A DNA stretch of 64,000 nt from an uncultured Eubacteriales bacterium (GCA_902767225.1 CACXGN010000020.1:1-64000), one strand, 5' to 3'. Shown: positions 15,622 through 25,986, counted from the stretch's first letter. Numbers and translations are program-made. Notes: a model not told the origin generated them from the letters alone.

Positions 15622-17304
15622 TTAAACTTTTTTATTAAAACAGTCGCACCGTTTTGTGCCTATATATCCCGTGTCGTTACACTTTGAACAGGCGTATTTC
15701 GGGAGTAGATCCGCGGGGGTAAGGTTTATCGTTTTAAGTAAACTTTCAAGTTTTTCGTTAAGACTCTTCTTTTCGTTTTCAAGAGCTAAAAGCGCTTCTT
15801 TATTGCCCGCAATTTCCGCAAAGGCAAGATCTTTTTCGATAGAGTTAAGCCTTGAATATACTCCGCCGAACCCATCTATCGCCATTGCCGCGTCAAGGTT
15901 CTTTTGCGCCGCAAGCACGGCTCTGTTTCTGCGCTTTTCGTATTCAGCATTGTAATTTTCCTGATTTACGGGTTGATTTTCTTTGGTTTCGGTAACTTCG
16001 TCAACCGTATAAACGCCTTTATTCTTCCAGTTGGAAAGCACGCCGTTCATATAGGGGATAGGCGAACTTTTACCCGCGGCGATAGACGCTGCGCTTAAAA
16101 TCATTTCGTCAGAGAAGTTCCAACTTTTCCATAGCGCAAGGTTATTTCTGTCCCAGTCGTTTGGTCTTCTGTTAACCCCCGCGGTAAGAAGAACTTTCTT
16201 CATAAATTCATCCGACTTTTTAAGTTCTTCAAAATGATCGGAAACGCCCGTAAGGCTTATAATTCCCTTTTTATAAAGATCTTCGATAAGTTCGTCCATA
16301 AGCGGAAGTTTATTCAGCCCCGCCTTAAAGCAATGGTTTGCCACAAATAGTAGCGTTTCACCCGTAAACCCGAAAGAAAGCCATTTTTTTGTGTAAGTAT
16401 CGACCGCCGTATCTATAACGTCCATATAAACGGAAAGCGCGCGGTTGATTTTTACGGTAAGTTCGTAAATTTCTTTCTTCTTTTCGGAATATTCCGCAAT
16501 CTCTTCTTTTGAAAAACTTTTAATTGCAAAAAGTTCCAACAAAAATTCGTCAAGTTTTGCCATGCTGCCTTTTTTGAGTTTGCTTGCCGCAAAGACGATA
16601 TTTTCCGTTTCAAAGCCGAGTTCTTCCGTCCACTTTTTAAGAAGCGTCAAATCTTCAATTTCAGGTTGGCGTTTAACTGACAGCGCCTTTAAAATATTCT
16701 GTATCTCGCTCGTTCTTAAAATATAAGACGAAAGTTCTTTTTCTACCTTTTCGACCGTGTTTATACCGCGCATGCCGAAGTCTTTGGTTACCTTCGCAAC
16801 GTAATGATACCCTATATCCGTCCCTTTTCTGTCAACGCAATATTTAACGATCATAAGCATTGCGTCCGGCTTTATGGAAAAGTTTTCCATAATTTCGTAA
16901 TACTCGGTAAATTCGCCGGTAGATATCATTCTGCCCATAATAAGCGTTTGCACGCCCTTTGAAAACTCGGTATATTTTTCGGTCTTATATTTTCTGGGTT
17001 TAGAGTTGGTTGAACCCTTTATCGGAAGATAAACAACTTGATACGGGTCTTCGGAAATAACCGAGCAGATCCCGAAATCTTCCCAATACGAAAAGAGTTC
17101 TTTAACCTTTTCTTCGGAAAGGGAAAGCGTTTCGGCAATATCCGACAAACTTTTTTCAAGCGCCGGATTTACGCACAAAAAAAGCCCGTAAAGATAAACT
17201 TTAACGGCGTCTCCCGAAGAAATGGGCATATATTCGGTTATAAACGCGTTTTCAACGCCCGTATACGCGGAAACGGCGTATTCTTTTGAATAAGAACAAA
17301 TCAT
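15622..17304 (-). CDS. DnaD/DnaB_2-domain replication protein with DnaC-like Cys tail
   Basis: 560 residues. The N-terminal part is winged-helix-like (about 25-90, ending SVISEDPYQVVYLPI). Two DnaD-type (DnaB_2) domains are recognisable: WTEELGFETENIVFAASKLK near 222 and WKSWNFSDEMILSAASIAAG near 390, the second followed by a YMNGVLSNWKNKGVYT segment. A coiled region follows. The last 25 residues, YACSKCNDTGYIGTKRCDCF, are a Cys cluster like that at the start of DnaC/DnaI-type helicase loaders. The protein probably acts in primosome assembly, with DnaB at 24451 as a possible partner. The ribosome binding site is AAAGG. Confidence 0.82.
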   Translation of the reverse strand: MICSYSKEYAVSAYTGVENAFITEYMPISSGDAVKVYLYGLFLCVNPALEKSLSDIAETLSLSEEKVKELFSYWEDFGICSVISEDPYQVVYLPIKGSTNSKPRKYKTEKYTEFSKGVQTLIMGRMISTGEFTEYYEIMENFSIKPDAMLMIVKYCVDRKGTDIGYHYVAKVTKDFGMRGINTVEKVEKELSSYILRTSEIQNILKALSVKRQPEIEDLTLLKKWTEELGFETENIVFAASKLKKGSMAKLDEFLLELFAIKSFSKEEIAEYSEKKKEIYELTVKINRALSVYMDVIDTAVDTYTKKWLSFGFTGETLLFVANHCFKAGLNKLPLMDELIEDLYKKGIISLTGVSDHFEELKKSDEFMKKVLLTAGVNRRPNDWDRNNLALWKSWNFSDEMILSAASIAAGKSSPIPYMNGVLSNWKNKGVYTVDEVTETKENQPVNQENYNAEYEKRRNRAVLAAQKNLDAAMAIDGFGGVYSRLNSIEKDLAFAEIAGNKEALLALENEKKSLNEKLESLLKTINLTPADLLPKYACSKCNDTGYIGTKRCDCFNKKV

Positions 17305-17480
17305 TTTTTTAGCCTTTCGCCAAATTTTCTTTTCGTAAAAATTACTTGCAATAGGTTTCCTATTGTATTATAATTATATAAGTATAAATATAAATATTGT
17401 GGGATACCTTTTTGCGGTAGAGAATATTATACTTTATACTCTTTGAAAAATCAACTAAAATTTTTAAATTTAAGGAATTT

Positions 17481-19160
17481 ATGGCAGGAAACATTTTAAC
17501 GCCGGAAGAGATTTTCGGCGACGCTAATCAAAGCTTTATTCCGAAGACCGATTTAATAAGCGAAAGTCGCGTCGGCGAAACGATAATAAGCAGAGTTTAT
17601 CTGCACGGCAGGGAACTTCCCGACGGGCAGGTCAAAATATACTCGGTGATAGCGCACGGTATGCAACTTGCCATGATGCCGGCAATTATCGTCTTTTCCG
17701 ATCTTGAAAAGGGGATCGACGAAGATTTTATCGTCGAACTCGCAAACAAAGGGTATTACGTTTTTGCTATCGACCTTGCGGGCATAAGGGAAGAAGGGTA
17801 TTACACTATCTATCCCGAAAGTATTTCATACGCCAACTATTTTAATTCTAAAAACAACCTATTCGACGTTAAAACCGACATTAAACACACCTGCCATTAC
17901 GAGTGGGGCGTTGCGGGAAAGTATGCGCTTAGCTTTGTTACGGGACAACCTTTTATAACCAGAACGGGCGCTATCGGAATAGAGAGCGGGGCGACCGCGC
18001 TTTGGCACGTCGCCGCAACGTCTAAAAATCTTGCCGCAGCGGTTTTTATCAAAAACGCCGGCTGGAAAACTTATAAGGGTAGAAGAAAGTTCGGCAACTC
18101 CACTGATCCTCAACTTTCGGACAGTATGCTTAAATACGTTGCCGGCGTAGAGCCGCAAAGTTACGCTATGCACGTTAAGTGCCCGACGTTGATCGTTTCC
18201 GCCACCAACGACAAAGAAAACGATTTCGACAGGGCTTACGATACTGCGTCCAGAATAGGCGAAAGAGTATATAAAGCGGTTTCTGCTTCCGTAGAAAGGT
18301 CAGAAAATATATCTGAAAAAGAATATGAAGGTATATTATGCTTTTTGAACGGGTGCTTGTTCGGGGCGGAAAACGCGAATAAATTATTTCCGAAAGAACC
18401 CGAACTTAAATGCGGGGAAGACGGAGAAAAAATATTTGCCGAAGTTTCTTTTTCCGCCTCGGATCTTAACAATCTTTCGCTTTTCGTAGGAAACGGCGTT
18501 TCCGATCCGGCGCTAAGGGTTTATAAAAAAATCACCGAATATAAAACCGAAAAGGTGGGAAAGGCTACCTTCTCCTTCGTTCCCGAAAAGGGATATGAAA
18601 AAGTTTATATTTTTGCGTGTGCGGAATATAAAAACGGCTTTTCTTTAATAACGCCTATAATCTGTAAGTCAATTCCCTTTAAGCCCGAAAAACGCGCAAG
18701 CGAAAAAATATTGTTTTCGGGAATAAAAGAAGATACTTTCGAAAACTTCGTAGGGCTTGAAAAAGATTGCATAACGCCCATAGATTTTAACGGGGAAGAA
18801 GAAGCTAAACTTGTATCCGGACCTATGGATATCAAGGGAATAACTTCCACGCGTGGCATAAAGACTTATAAAATAAATTCCGAAAAAGATAAGCCTATGG
18901 ACGACGCGTCTTTAATGTTCGACTGCTCTATGGAACAAGGCGGCGAAATCACCGTTGAATTTTTAACCGGCGAAGAAAGTAGCGAGATCTATTCGGCATC
19001 GATAAGCGTTGCGGGCGGCGCGGTATGGCACAACGTTATTATAGAAATAAATAAGCTTAAAACCGATCAGGGCAAAATTCTGAAAAGTTACTCTAAGGTA
19101 AGCGAAGTCAGAATTTTGGGGACGGGTAAATTTATAATCAACAATATTCTTTGGGTGTAA
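17481..19160 (+). CDS. Alpha/beta-hydrolase-like protein with C-terminal beta-rich domain
   Basis: 559 residues. Residues about 45-260 read like an alpha/beta hydrolase of the acetyl xylan esterase type: strand MPAIIVFSD, then YYVFAIDLAG, a nucleophile-elbow-like GIESGATAL with Ser169, and LIVSATNDKENDF where the acid usually lies. The elbow is GxxSG rather than the usual GxSxG and no catalytic His is obvious, so it may be inactive. Residues about 320-559 look like one or two beta-sandwich domains. No signal peptide or membrane segment is seen. It starts a plus-strand run, 1 base before the DUF951 gene. Confidence 0.6.
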   Translation: MAGNILTPEEIFGDANQSFIPKTDLISESRVGETIISRVYLHGRELPDGQVKIYSVIAHGMQLAMMPAIIVFSDLEKGIDEDFIVELANKGYYVFAIDLAGIREEGYYTIYPESISYANYFNSKNNLFDVKTDIKHTCHYEWGVAGKYALSFVTGQPFITRTGAIGIESGATALWHVAATSKNLAAAVFIKNAGWKTYKGRRKFGNSTDPQLSDSMLKYVAGVEPQSYAMHVKCPTLIVSATNDKENDFDRAYDTASRIGERVYKAVSASVERSENISEKEYEGILCFLNGCLFGAENANKLFPKEPELKCGEDGEKIFAEVSFSASDLNNLSLFVGNGVSDPALRVYKKITEYKTEKVGKATFSFVPEKGYEKVYIFACAEYKNGFSLITPIICKSIPFKPEKRASEKILFSGIKEDTFENFVGLEKDCITPIDFNGEEEAKLVSGPMDIKGITSTRGIKTYKINSEKDKPMDDASLMFDCSMEQGGEITVEFLTGEESSEIYSASISVAGGAVWHNVIIEINKLKTDQGKILKSYSKVSEVRILGTGKFIINNILWV

Positions 19161-19161
19161 A

Positions 19162-19356
19162 ATGGAAATAAACGTCGGCGATATAATATCGAGTAAGAAA
19201 AAACATGTCTGCGGAAGCGATAGGTGGCAGGTGGAAAGAACGGGAGCCGACGTTAAGCTTAAATGCGCCGTTTGCGGAAGAATAATTTTCGTTTCATACG
19301 ACGAACTTAAAAAAATGCTAAAAAACGTATCGGGAAAGGATAATGGAACTCTTTAA
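19162..19356 (+). CDS. DUF951 family zinc-ribbon-like protein
   Basis: 64 residues matching the small DUF951 family common in Bacillota: GDIISSKKKHVCGSDRWQVERTGADVKLKC then CAVCGR. The Cys residues (one in HVCGS, then KCAVC) probably bind a metal or nucleic acid. It overlaps the start of lepB by 14 bases, so the two are translationally coupled. Function is unknown. Confidence 0.85.
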   Translation: MEINVGDIISSKKKHVCGSDRWQVERTGADVKLKCAVCGRIIFVSYDELKKMLKNVSGKDNGTL

Positions 19357-19948
19357 AATAAGAAACAGTCTTTGGGAAGATAAAAAAAGAGAAAGAAAAG
19401 CCAACTCCGCGCTTATCTCTATTTTAGGCACGGTGGTCTTTATAGCGCTTTCTTTAATTCTTCTTTTTTCCACAGTCTTTTTTTCCATTCAGGTAAGTGG
19501 GTCTTCTATGAACGACACGCTGGTAGATAAAGACTTCGTCGTTGCGAGTAGAGATTTAACGCCTAAAAAAGGCGATATAGTTATAATTGAAAATGTGCTT
19601 AGTTTCTGGATAATAAAAAGAGTGGTCGCGGTGGGCGGCGATATCGTCAGAATTTACGGCGGCGATCTTTATATTAACGGTGAAAAGATGGACGAGCCTT
19701 ACGCAAAGGGCAAAACGTTCGTTAATGATATCTATAACGATTTTATTTTCACTGTTCCCGACGGAGAGATTTTCTTTTTAGGCGATAACAGAGAAAACAG
19801 CACGGACAGCAGATATGTTGATGGGCACTCCACACCGCTTAAAAACGTAGTCGGCGTGGTTATGAAATGGTCGATCGCAACGAAAGACATAAGAAATTTC
19901 TTTTACAGAATTTTCGCTTTTCCGTCGTCGTGCAGGACAGGCGGATAA
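19343..19948 (+). CDS. lepB: Signal peptidase I
   Basis: Cleaves signal peptides of exported proteins at the outer face of the membrane. 201 residues: a cytoplasmic basic N-terminus, one membrane helix (about 22-48), catalytic Ser55 in SGSSMNDTL, catalytic Lys92 in IIKRVVAVGGD, and the conserved FFLGDNRENSTDSR box. It is a short single-anchor type as in Bacillota. Its start overlaps the DUF951 gene. About 35 bases later follow two small membrane protein genes in the same direction. Confidence 0.95.
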   Translation: MELFKIRNSLWEDKKRERKANSALISILGTVVFIALSLILLFSTVFFSIQVSGSSMNDTLVDKDFVVASRDLTPKKGDIVIIENVLSFWIIKRVVAVGGDIVRIYGGDLYINGEKMDEPYAKGKTFVNDIYNDFIFTVPDGEIFFLGDNRENSTDSRYVDGHSTPLKNVVGVVMKWSIATKDIRNFFYRIFAFPSSCRTGG

Positions 19949-19983
19949 CTTAGGACAAAAGAGAACTATTCGGGGGTAAATTA

Positions 19984-20490
19984 TTGGCAGCGATTATTTC
20001 TGCGATATGGTTTATATTAAGATCTGTGTTTCGCGTGCTTAAAGTTTTTCATCTTCGCCCCGCCGTGGTAATTTTTCTCGTCGGGCTGATACTTTATTTT
20101 GCCGGCGTTTTTGAAGAAAACCCCGCCGTTAAAATCGTTTTCTACATAACATTTTCCGCGTCTATTTTATACGCTTTGATTGCGACGGTGAACAAAATAT
20201 TTAAGCCGACTAAAAAAAAGAAAAAAAGAACGAACGGCAACGTGCAGATATTAGATACGGATCTTTCCGAGCCGGATGATGATTTTGCCGAAGAGAATAA
20301 GGCGGAAGAAGAGAACGTTTTAAAAAAAGAAAAGCCGCAAGAATTACCGCCGCAGAAAATATATCCGAAGTATTATGCCGTAAAAGGTAAACCCGGATAT
20401 TATTTTGCTGAATACCCCGATAAAACGGTTTTATATAAAAAGACCGAAAAGGGTTTCGTTTATATAAGGACGGACTATATTAAAAGGTAA
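19984..20490 (+). CDS. Small membrane protein of unknown function
   Basis: 168 residues with a TTG start after CGGGGG. Two hydrophobic helices lie at about 27-45 and 50-68, followed by a Lys-rich stretch (PTKKKKKRT), an acidic linker, and a soluble C-terminal part with KYYAVKGKPGYYFAEYPDK. The topology suggests both termini in the cytoplasm. No family was recognised. It lies between lepB and another membrane protein with 3-base spacing to the next gene. Confidence 0.65.
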   Translation: MAAIISAIWFILRSVFRVLKVFHLRPAVVIFLVGLILYFAGVFEENPAVKIVFYITFSASILYALIATVNKIFKPTKKKKKRTNGNVQILDTDLSEPDDDFAEENKAEEENVLKKEKPQELPPQKIYPKYYAVKGKPGYYFAEYPDKTVLYKKTEKGFVYIRTDYIKR

Positions 20491-20493
20491 AAT

Positions 20494-21042
20494 ATGACCT
20501 GTTATTTTGATAAATCTCAACTTACCGAAGTTAAGGCGCAGCGCAAAAAAGTGCTTATATGGTATTTCGTTGTTTTGGCGATATACCTGCTTTTATCTGT
20601 CGGGTTTTTCGTTTGGTATTCGTTTATGCCGTATGCCGACGGGAAAATAACTCTCGTTAAGGCGATCCACTTAACGCTGACGGGGGTATTCGTCATATTT
20701 TCGTTTATCTATTTGGGAATACCTTTTAAGCGGTGTGATAAGTTTTATAAATTCTGCGTTAAGTTAGATAGCGGAAGAAAAGAAACGTCTTTTTGCACTT
20801 ACTATAAAACGGACGAAGAGATTATAGAAAAAGACGGGGTGGACTGCAAATCGCTTATCTTTTTCGAGTGGAATAAGTATAAGGGCGAATATTTTGAAAG
20901 AGCGGTTTTGGTGTTTTACGAAAAGGATTTTCCGATCCTTGAAGAAAACCGCGTTTACGAACTTGTAACACAGGGGAATTTTTTGATTTCCTATAAAATA
21001 TCAGAAGAAAAAAATATCGCGACAAATAAGGAGAAACAATGA
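20494..21042 (+). CDS. Membrane protein of unknown function
   Basis: 182 residues. Two membrane helices (about 20-45 and 55-77) are followed by a cytoplasmic or extracytoplasmic domain of 100 residues with four Cys. No family was recognised. The stop overlaps the ACT gene start by four bases, so it belongs to the same operon. Confidence 0.65.
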   Translation: MTCYFDKSQLTEVKAQRKKVLIWYFVVLAIYLLLSVGFFVWYSFMPYADGKITLVKAIHLTLTGVFVIFSFIYLGIPFKRCDKFYKFCVKLDSGRKETSFCTYYKTDEEIIEKDGVDCKSLIFFEWNKYKGEYFERAVLVFYEKDFPILEENRVYELVTQGNFLISYKISEEKNIATNKEKQ

Positions 21043-21308
21043 AAGCAATAGTTACCGTAATAGGAAAAGACAAATCGGGCATAATAGCGAAGGTCTCTAC
21101 CCTTCTTGCCGAAAACGGAGTGAATATCGAAGATATAAGCCAGACCATAGTGTCGGGAAATTTTACAATGATAATGCTGTGCGAATTATCAGCAAGCACT
21201 TTGTCGCTTAAAGATTTAGCAAGCCGTCTTACGGTGCTCGGCGAAGAAATAGGCGTTTCGATACATACTCAGCACGAAGACATTTTTAACGCAATGCATA
21301 AGATTTAA
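21039..21308 (+). CDS. ACT-domain protein, GcvR/UPF0237 type
   Basis: 89 residues that are one ACT domain: [31 protein letters not shown] is the ligand-binding face, followed by [10 protein letters not shown]. Such proteins bind amino acids or small ligands and usually act as regulators. The gene lies 10 bases before the UPF0210 gene; this pairing is conserved in many Bacillota and suggests a joint, still undefined role. Confidence 0.88.
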   Translation: MKAIVTVIGKDKSGIIAKVSTLLAENGVNIEDISQTIVSGNFTMIMLCELSASTLSLKDLASRLTVLGEEIGVSIHTQHEDIFNAMHKI

Positions 21309-21318
21309 GGTAGAAGAT

Positions 21319-22674
21319 ATGATAAGCAGAAACGAAGTTATCGAAACCATAGATATGGTTGAAAAAGAACATTTTGACGTCCGAACGGTAACAATGGGGT
21401 TATCCCTTTTATCGTGCGTAAGGGCAACGGCGAAAGAAACGGCGGCGGCTTGTTACGACCTTATTTGCAAAAGAGCGGAAAAGATAGTTAAAGTTGCCGA
21501 CGAACTTGGGACTGAATACGGAATCCCTATCATCAACAAAAGAGTTTCCATAACTCCCGCAAGTTTACTTACGGCAAACTTTGTCGGTGAAGAAATAGTC
21601 CTTGCAAAAGAACTAGACAGGGCGGCTAAAACCGTAGGGGTAGACTTTTTGGGCGGATATTCCGTGCTTTGCCAAAAGGGACTTACGTCTTACGAAAAGT
21701 CTTTTATAGAAAGTATTCCGGAAGCGCTTGCCGTAACCGATAAAATTTGTTCTTCCGTAAACGTAGGTTCGTCTAAGGCGGGAATAAATATGGACGCCGT
21801 TAAACTGATGGGCGAGATCATTAAAAAGGCGGCGTATCTTACCCGCGATAAAGACGGGCTTGGCTGCGCTAAACTCGTGGCGTTTTGCAACGCCGTAGAA
21901 GATAACCCGTTTATGGCGGGCGCTTTCCACGGCGTTACCGAAGCGGAAACGGTGATAAACGTAGGCGTTTCTGGGCCGGGGGTCGTGCATCACGCGCTTA
22001 AAGGGCTTAAAGGCGCGTCGCTCGACGAGGTTGCCGAAACTATCAAAAAGACTGCGTTTAAGATAACGAGAGCGGGGCAGCTTATAGCAAAAGAAGCGGC
22101 AAAGAGGTTAAACGCGGAATTCGGCATAGTGGATCTGTCCCTTGCGCCCACACCCGTTATGGGCGATTCGGTAGCGCATATATTAGAAGAAATAGGGCTT
22201 TCGGTAGTCGGTTCGCACGGAACTACCTGCGCGCTTGCAATGCTTAACGACGCTGTTAAAAAAGGCGGAGTTATGGCGAGCGGAAGCGTTGGCGGGCTTT
22301 CGGGTGCGTTTATACCCGTAAGCGAAGATATAGGTATGATAAACGCGGCAAAGAGCGGCGATATCACTCTTTCGAAACTCGAAGCGATGACGGCTGTTTG
22401 CAGCGTCGGAATCGATATGGTGGCTATCCCCGGCGATACCCCCGCAAGCACGATAAGCGGAATTATCGCGGACGAGGCGGCTATCGGTATGATAAATAAT
22501 AAGACCACGGCGGTCAGGGTTATTCCCGTTCCGAACAAAACTGTGGGCGACGAAGTGGAATTCGGCGGACTTTTAGGCAGCGCGCCCATTATGCCCGTTC
22601 AAAACTCTTCTTGCGAAGTTATGATAAACCGCGGCGGAAGAATACCCGCGCCCATTCACAGCAATAAAAATTAA
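21319..22674 (+). CDS. UPF0210 / PFL family protein
   Basis: 451 residues fitting the PFL (DUF711, UPF0210) family: [12 protein letters not shown] at the C-terminus, [13 protein letters not shown], and [19 protein letters not shown] near the middle. The fold is related to glycyl-radical enzymes, but no clear RxxGY glycyl-radical motif is visible. The biochemical role is unknown. It is paired with the ACT protein directly upstream and precedes pepF by 11 bases. Confidence 0.88.
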   Translation: MISRNEVIETIDMVEKEHFDVRTVTMGLSLLSCVRATAKETAAACYDLICKRAEKIVKVADELGTEYGIPIINKRVSITPASLLTANFVGEEIVLAKELDRAAKTVGVDFLGGYSVLCQKGLTSYEKSFIESIPEALAVTDKICSSVNVGSSKAGINMDAVKLMGEIIKKAAYLTRDKDGLGCAKLVAFCNAVEDNPFMAGAFHGVTEAETVINVGVSGPGVVHHALKGLKGASLDEVAETIKKTAFKITRAGQLIAKEAAKRLNAEFGIVDLSLAPTPVMGDSVAHILEEIGLSVVGSHGTTCALAMLNDAVKKGGVMASGSVGGLSGAFIPVSEDIGMINAAKSGDITLSKLEAMTAVCSVGIDMVAIPGDTPASTISGIIADEAAIGMINNKTTAVRVIPVPNKTVGDEVEFGGLLGSAPIMPVQNSSCEVMINRGGRIPAPIHSNKN

Positions 22675-22685
22675 GGAGTAATACT

Positions 22686-24437
22686 TTGCAGGACAAATAT
22701 ACTTGGGCTATAGAAGATATTTACCAAAATATAAACGAATGGGAAAAGGACTATAAAAAAGCCGAAGGGATGATAGACTTTTCGGAATTTAAAGGAAAAC
22801 TCGGAAAAAAAGACGGGTTTATCTCTTTAATGAAAAAGCAAGAAACCGTTTCAAGGATTATAGAAAAACTTTCCGTTTACGCCATGATGCTGCACGATTC
22901 GGACACGCAAAACAGCGAATACGACGGGCTTATGTCTATGGCGACGACTCTATCGGTCAAGTTTTCTTCCGCGTCTTCTTTTATAACGCCCGAACTTACT
23001 TCGCTTGACGATTCGGTTTTAAAAGGCTATATTGCCGATAAAGATCTATCCGAATACGATTATTTTCTTTCTTCTATATTAAGGGAAAAACCGCATATTC
23101 TTTCCGAAAACGAAGAAAAGTTACTGGCGGAAAGCGGCGAAGCACTCTCCGGCTTCCGCGATATATTCACTAAAATAGACAATGCGGATCTGCCACTTGA
23201 AAGTTTTAAGTATAAGGGCGAAACTATCCCTATGTCTCACGGTATGTTCGGCGTTATAATGCACTCTACCGACAGGGCGCTGAGAAAAAAATATTTTAAG
23301 AAGTATTACGGGGCGTATATCTCGCTTATGAACACCATTTCGGCGACGTATACGGGAAGCGTTAAAAAAGACGTTTTTTATGCAAAGGCTAAAAAATTTC
23401 CGTCGGCGTTAAATATGGCGCTTTCTTCCGAAGACGTGGACAGCGAAGTTTATTATAACCTTATCCGCTCGGTAAAAAAGGCTTTACCGTCCCTTCACCG
23501 CTATATGGCGGCAAAAAAGAAGATACTCGGCTACGACAAGATGCATATGTTCGATATTTACGTGCCTACAACCGACAATGCCGAAATCAAACTCGAATAC
23601 GATAAGGCATACGACTTGGTTATAGAAGGGCTTTCACCTCTCGGGGAAGAATACGGAAAGTTGCTTAAAAAGGCGCATGACGAAAGATGGCTTTCGGTTT
23701 ACGAAACCAAGGGTAAACGCAGCGGCGCGTATAGCGTTGCGGTATACGACACCCATCCATACGTTTTGTTGAATTATCAAAAAACCACGCATGACGTTTT
23801 CACTATCGCTCACGAAATGGGGCATAGCATACACTCGTATTTTTCAAACAAAAACCAACCTTATATGAAGGCGGATTATAAGATATTCGTGGCGGAAGTG
23901 GCAAGCACGGTTAACGAAGTTTTGCTTATTAGATATCTTCTTAAAAAAGAATCTGACGTTAAACTTAAAAAGTATCTTCTTTCATATCTTTTGGAAATGA
24001 TAAGAACCACGCTTTTCCGCCAAACGCAGTTTGCGGAATTCGAAGAATTCGCGCACGGAGAAATTGAAAAGGGCGAACCGCTAACGAAAGACAAGATGTG
24101 CGAAAAATATCTTGAAATCAATAAAGAGTATTACGGAAAGTCCGTAATATCCGACGACGAAATAAAATACGAGTGGGCGCGTATTCCGCATTTTTACCGC
24201 GCGTTTTACGTGTATAAATACGCTACCGGAATAATAAGCGCGCTCGCCATTGCGGACAGGATCTTAACCGAAGGCGAAAAAGCAGTTAGTGATTACTTTA
24301 AGTTTTTATCTTCGGGCAATTCGGATAATCCCGTAAATCTATTAAAGATCGCGGGCGTAAACCTTACGGAACAAAAACCGTTCGAGTCTGCCTTTAAGAC
24401 GTTTGACGACGCTTTAAGCGAATTTATAAAATTGTAA
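22686..24437 (+). CDS. pepF: Oligoendopeptidase F (M3 metallopeptidase)
   Basis: Cytoplasmic zinc peptidase that cuts oligopeptides. 583 residues, close to the family norm of about 600. The zinc site is HEMGH near residue 376, followed by the second-shell FVAEVASTVNE Glu, typical of M3B peptidases. It starts with TTG after AAGGAGTA. It sits between the UPF0210 gene and dnaB in a tightly packed run. Confidence 0.94.
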   Translation: MQDKYTWAIEDIYQNINEWEKDYKKAEGMIDFSEFKGKLGKKDGFISLMKKQETVSRIIEKLSVYAMMLHDSDTQNSEYDGLMSMATTLSVKFSSASSFITPELTSLDDSVLKGYIADKDLSEYDYFLSSILREKPHILSENEEKLLAESGEALSGFRDIFTKIDNADLPLESFKYKGETIPMSHGMFGVIMHSTDRALRKKYFKKYYGAYISLMNTISATYTGSVKKDVFYAKAKKFPSALNMALSSEDVDSEVYYNLIRSVKKALPSLHRYMAAKKKILGYDKMHMFDIYVPTTDNAEIKLEYDKAYDLVIEGLSPLGEEYGKLLKKAHDERWLSVYETKGKRSGAYSVAVYDTHPYVLLNYQKTTHDVFTIAHEMGHSIHSYFSNKNQPYMKADYKIFVAEVASTVNEVLLIRYLLKKESDVKLKKYLLSYLLEMIRTTLFRQTQFAEFEEFAHGEIEKGEPLTKDKMCEKYLEINKEYYGKSVISDDEIKYEWARIPHFYRAFYVYKYATGIISALAIADRILTEGEKAVSDYFKFLSSGNSDNPVNLLKIAGVNLTEQKPFESAFKTFDDALSEFIKL

Positions 24438-24450
24438 GTAAGAGGGAAAT

Positions 24451-25986
24451 ATGCCAAAGGAAAACTCTAAAAACAAAAGTAAAAGATTTTTAGGCGATAT
24501 GCCTCACAGTTTAGAGGCGGAACAGGCACTTTTGGGGTGCTTATTATTAGACCAAAAGGTTCAGCTTGACGTTGCCGGCAACTTGGACTCGGAAGATTTT
24601 TACGCCGAATCGCATAAAAATATTTTCAGGGCAATGGACGGGCTTATCAAAGCCAACCGCCCTGTAGATTTGGTTACGTTAACAGACGCGCTCGAAAAGG
24701 CGGGCGAACTTGAAAACGCGGGCGGGATCTCTTACCTTGCGGAACTTACCAACGTTATGCCGTCCACCGCGAACTATCGCCACTATTTAGATATCGTTAC
24801 CAGAAACAGTATGTTAAGGCGGCTTATCGCAGGTTCTGCCGAAATTATCGATAACTGCAAAAACAGCACGGATAAGTTCGAGTCTTTGGCGTTTGCCGAA
24901 AAAACGGTTTTCGATATAAGCAACACGGCGGATACCAGCACGATGGCGCGTATTGACAGCGTTATTCCCGAGGTTATGGCGCACCTTGACGAAATAAGCC
25001 ACGATAAGAGCAAATCGCACGGGATACGCACTAAGTTTACCGGGCTTGATAAAATACTTAACGGATTACATAACAGCGACCTTATAATTTTGGCGGCGCG
25101 CCCCGCGGTGGGCAAAACCACTTTTGCCATGAACATAATAAGCAACGTGGCGCTTCAAGGTTATTCGTGCGCGGTATTTTCGCTTGAAATGAGCAAAGAA
25201 CAACTCGTTCAACGTATGCTCTGTTCTGTTTCGGGCGTTTCCATGAGCAAAGTTTCACGCGGCGAACTCGACAAAACCGACTGGCTTAAAATAGCAAAGG
25301 CGAAAGAACTTTTATCTGATAAAAAGGTGTTTATCGACGATTCGGCTATGGTCACCCCGCACGAACTTATCTCTAAATGCAGAAGGTTAAAGAAAAAATT
25401 CGGGCTTGACGTTGTTATGGTCGACTATATCCAACTTATGAATTCGGGCAGCAAAAAGACCGAAGAAAACCGTCAGCAGGAAATTTCGACGATTTCAAGA
25501 AATCTTAAAATACTTGCAAAAGAAATAAACGTTCCGGTGATAGCGCTTTCGCAACTTTCACGTGCGGTGGAATCGAGAAAGGGAAGGCCGCAACTTGCAG
25601 ATTTAAGAGAATCGGGTGCTATTGAGCAAGACGCGGATATAGTTATGTTTATTCACCGCCCCGATAAAAACGCTACCGAAAAAGAGATAGCCGAAGGAAA
25701 GGTAAAGCAGAACGTTGCGGAGATAATCGTGGAAAAGCACCGTAACGGCGAGCAGGGAATAGTCGAACTATACTTTAACGGCGAGTGCACCAAGTTTATG
25801 AACCTTACAAAAGACGGCGAAATAGTTTCGGACGGAGAGATAGACGGCGTGCCGAAAAATAACGGCGATAAAGGAGACGAAGAAAAACTTTCGGAAATTT
25901 CGTATTCGCCCATACCTTCGCCCATTGAGCCTGATAGCGAGCCGGAAGCAGTAGATTTTAACGACGTGGATAAAAGTGTGTTTTAA
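24451..25986 (+). CDS. dnaB: Replicative DNA helicase
   Basis: Hexameric helicase that opens the fork and binds primase. The 511 residues comprise an N-terminal helical domain (PHSLEAEQALLGCLLL), a linker, and the RecA-like motor with Walker A ARPAVGKTTFA near 216, VVMVDYIQLM (Walker B), and the DLRESGAIEQDADIV segment. The last 60 residues are an acidic, Pro-rich tail longer than in most relatives. It overlaps tsaC by one base. The DnaD-like protein at 15622 may help load it. Confidence 0.96.
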   Translation: MPKENSKNKSKRFLGDMPHSLEAEQALLGCLLLDQKVQLDVAGNLDSEDFYAESHKNIFRAMDGLIKANRPVDLVTLTDALEKAGELENAGGISYLAELTNVMPSTANYRHYLDIVTRNSMLRRLIAGSAEIIDNCKNSTDKFESLAFAEKTVFDISNTADTSTMARIDSVIPEVMAHLDEISHDKSKSHGIRTKFTGLDKILNGLHNSDLIILAARPAVGKTTFAMNIISNVALQGYSCAVFSLEMSKEQLVQRMLCSVSGVSMSKVSRGELDKTDWLKIAKAKELLSDKKVFIDDSAMVTPHELISKCRRLKKKFGLDVVMVDYIQLMNSGSKKTEENRQQEISTISRNLKILAKEINVPVIALSQLSRAVESRKGRPQLADLRESGAIEQDADIVMFIHRPDKNATEKEIAEGKVKQNVAEIIVEKHRNGEQGIVELYFNGECTKFMNLTKDGEIVSDGEIDGVPKNNGDKGDEEKLSEISYSPIPSPIEPDSEPEAVDFNDVDKSVF

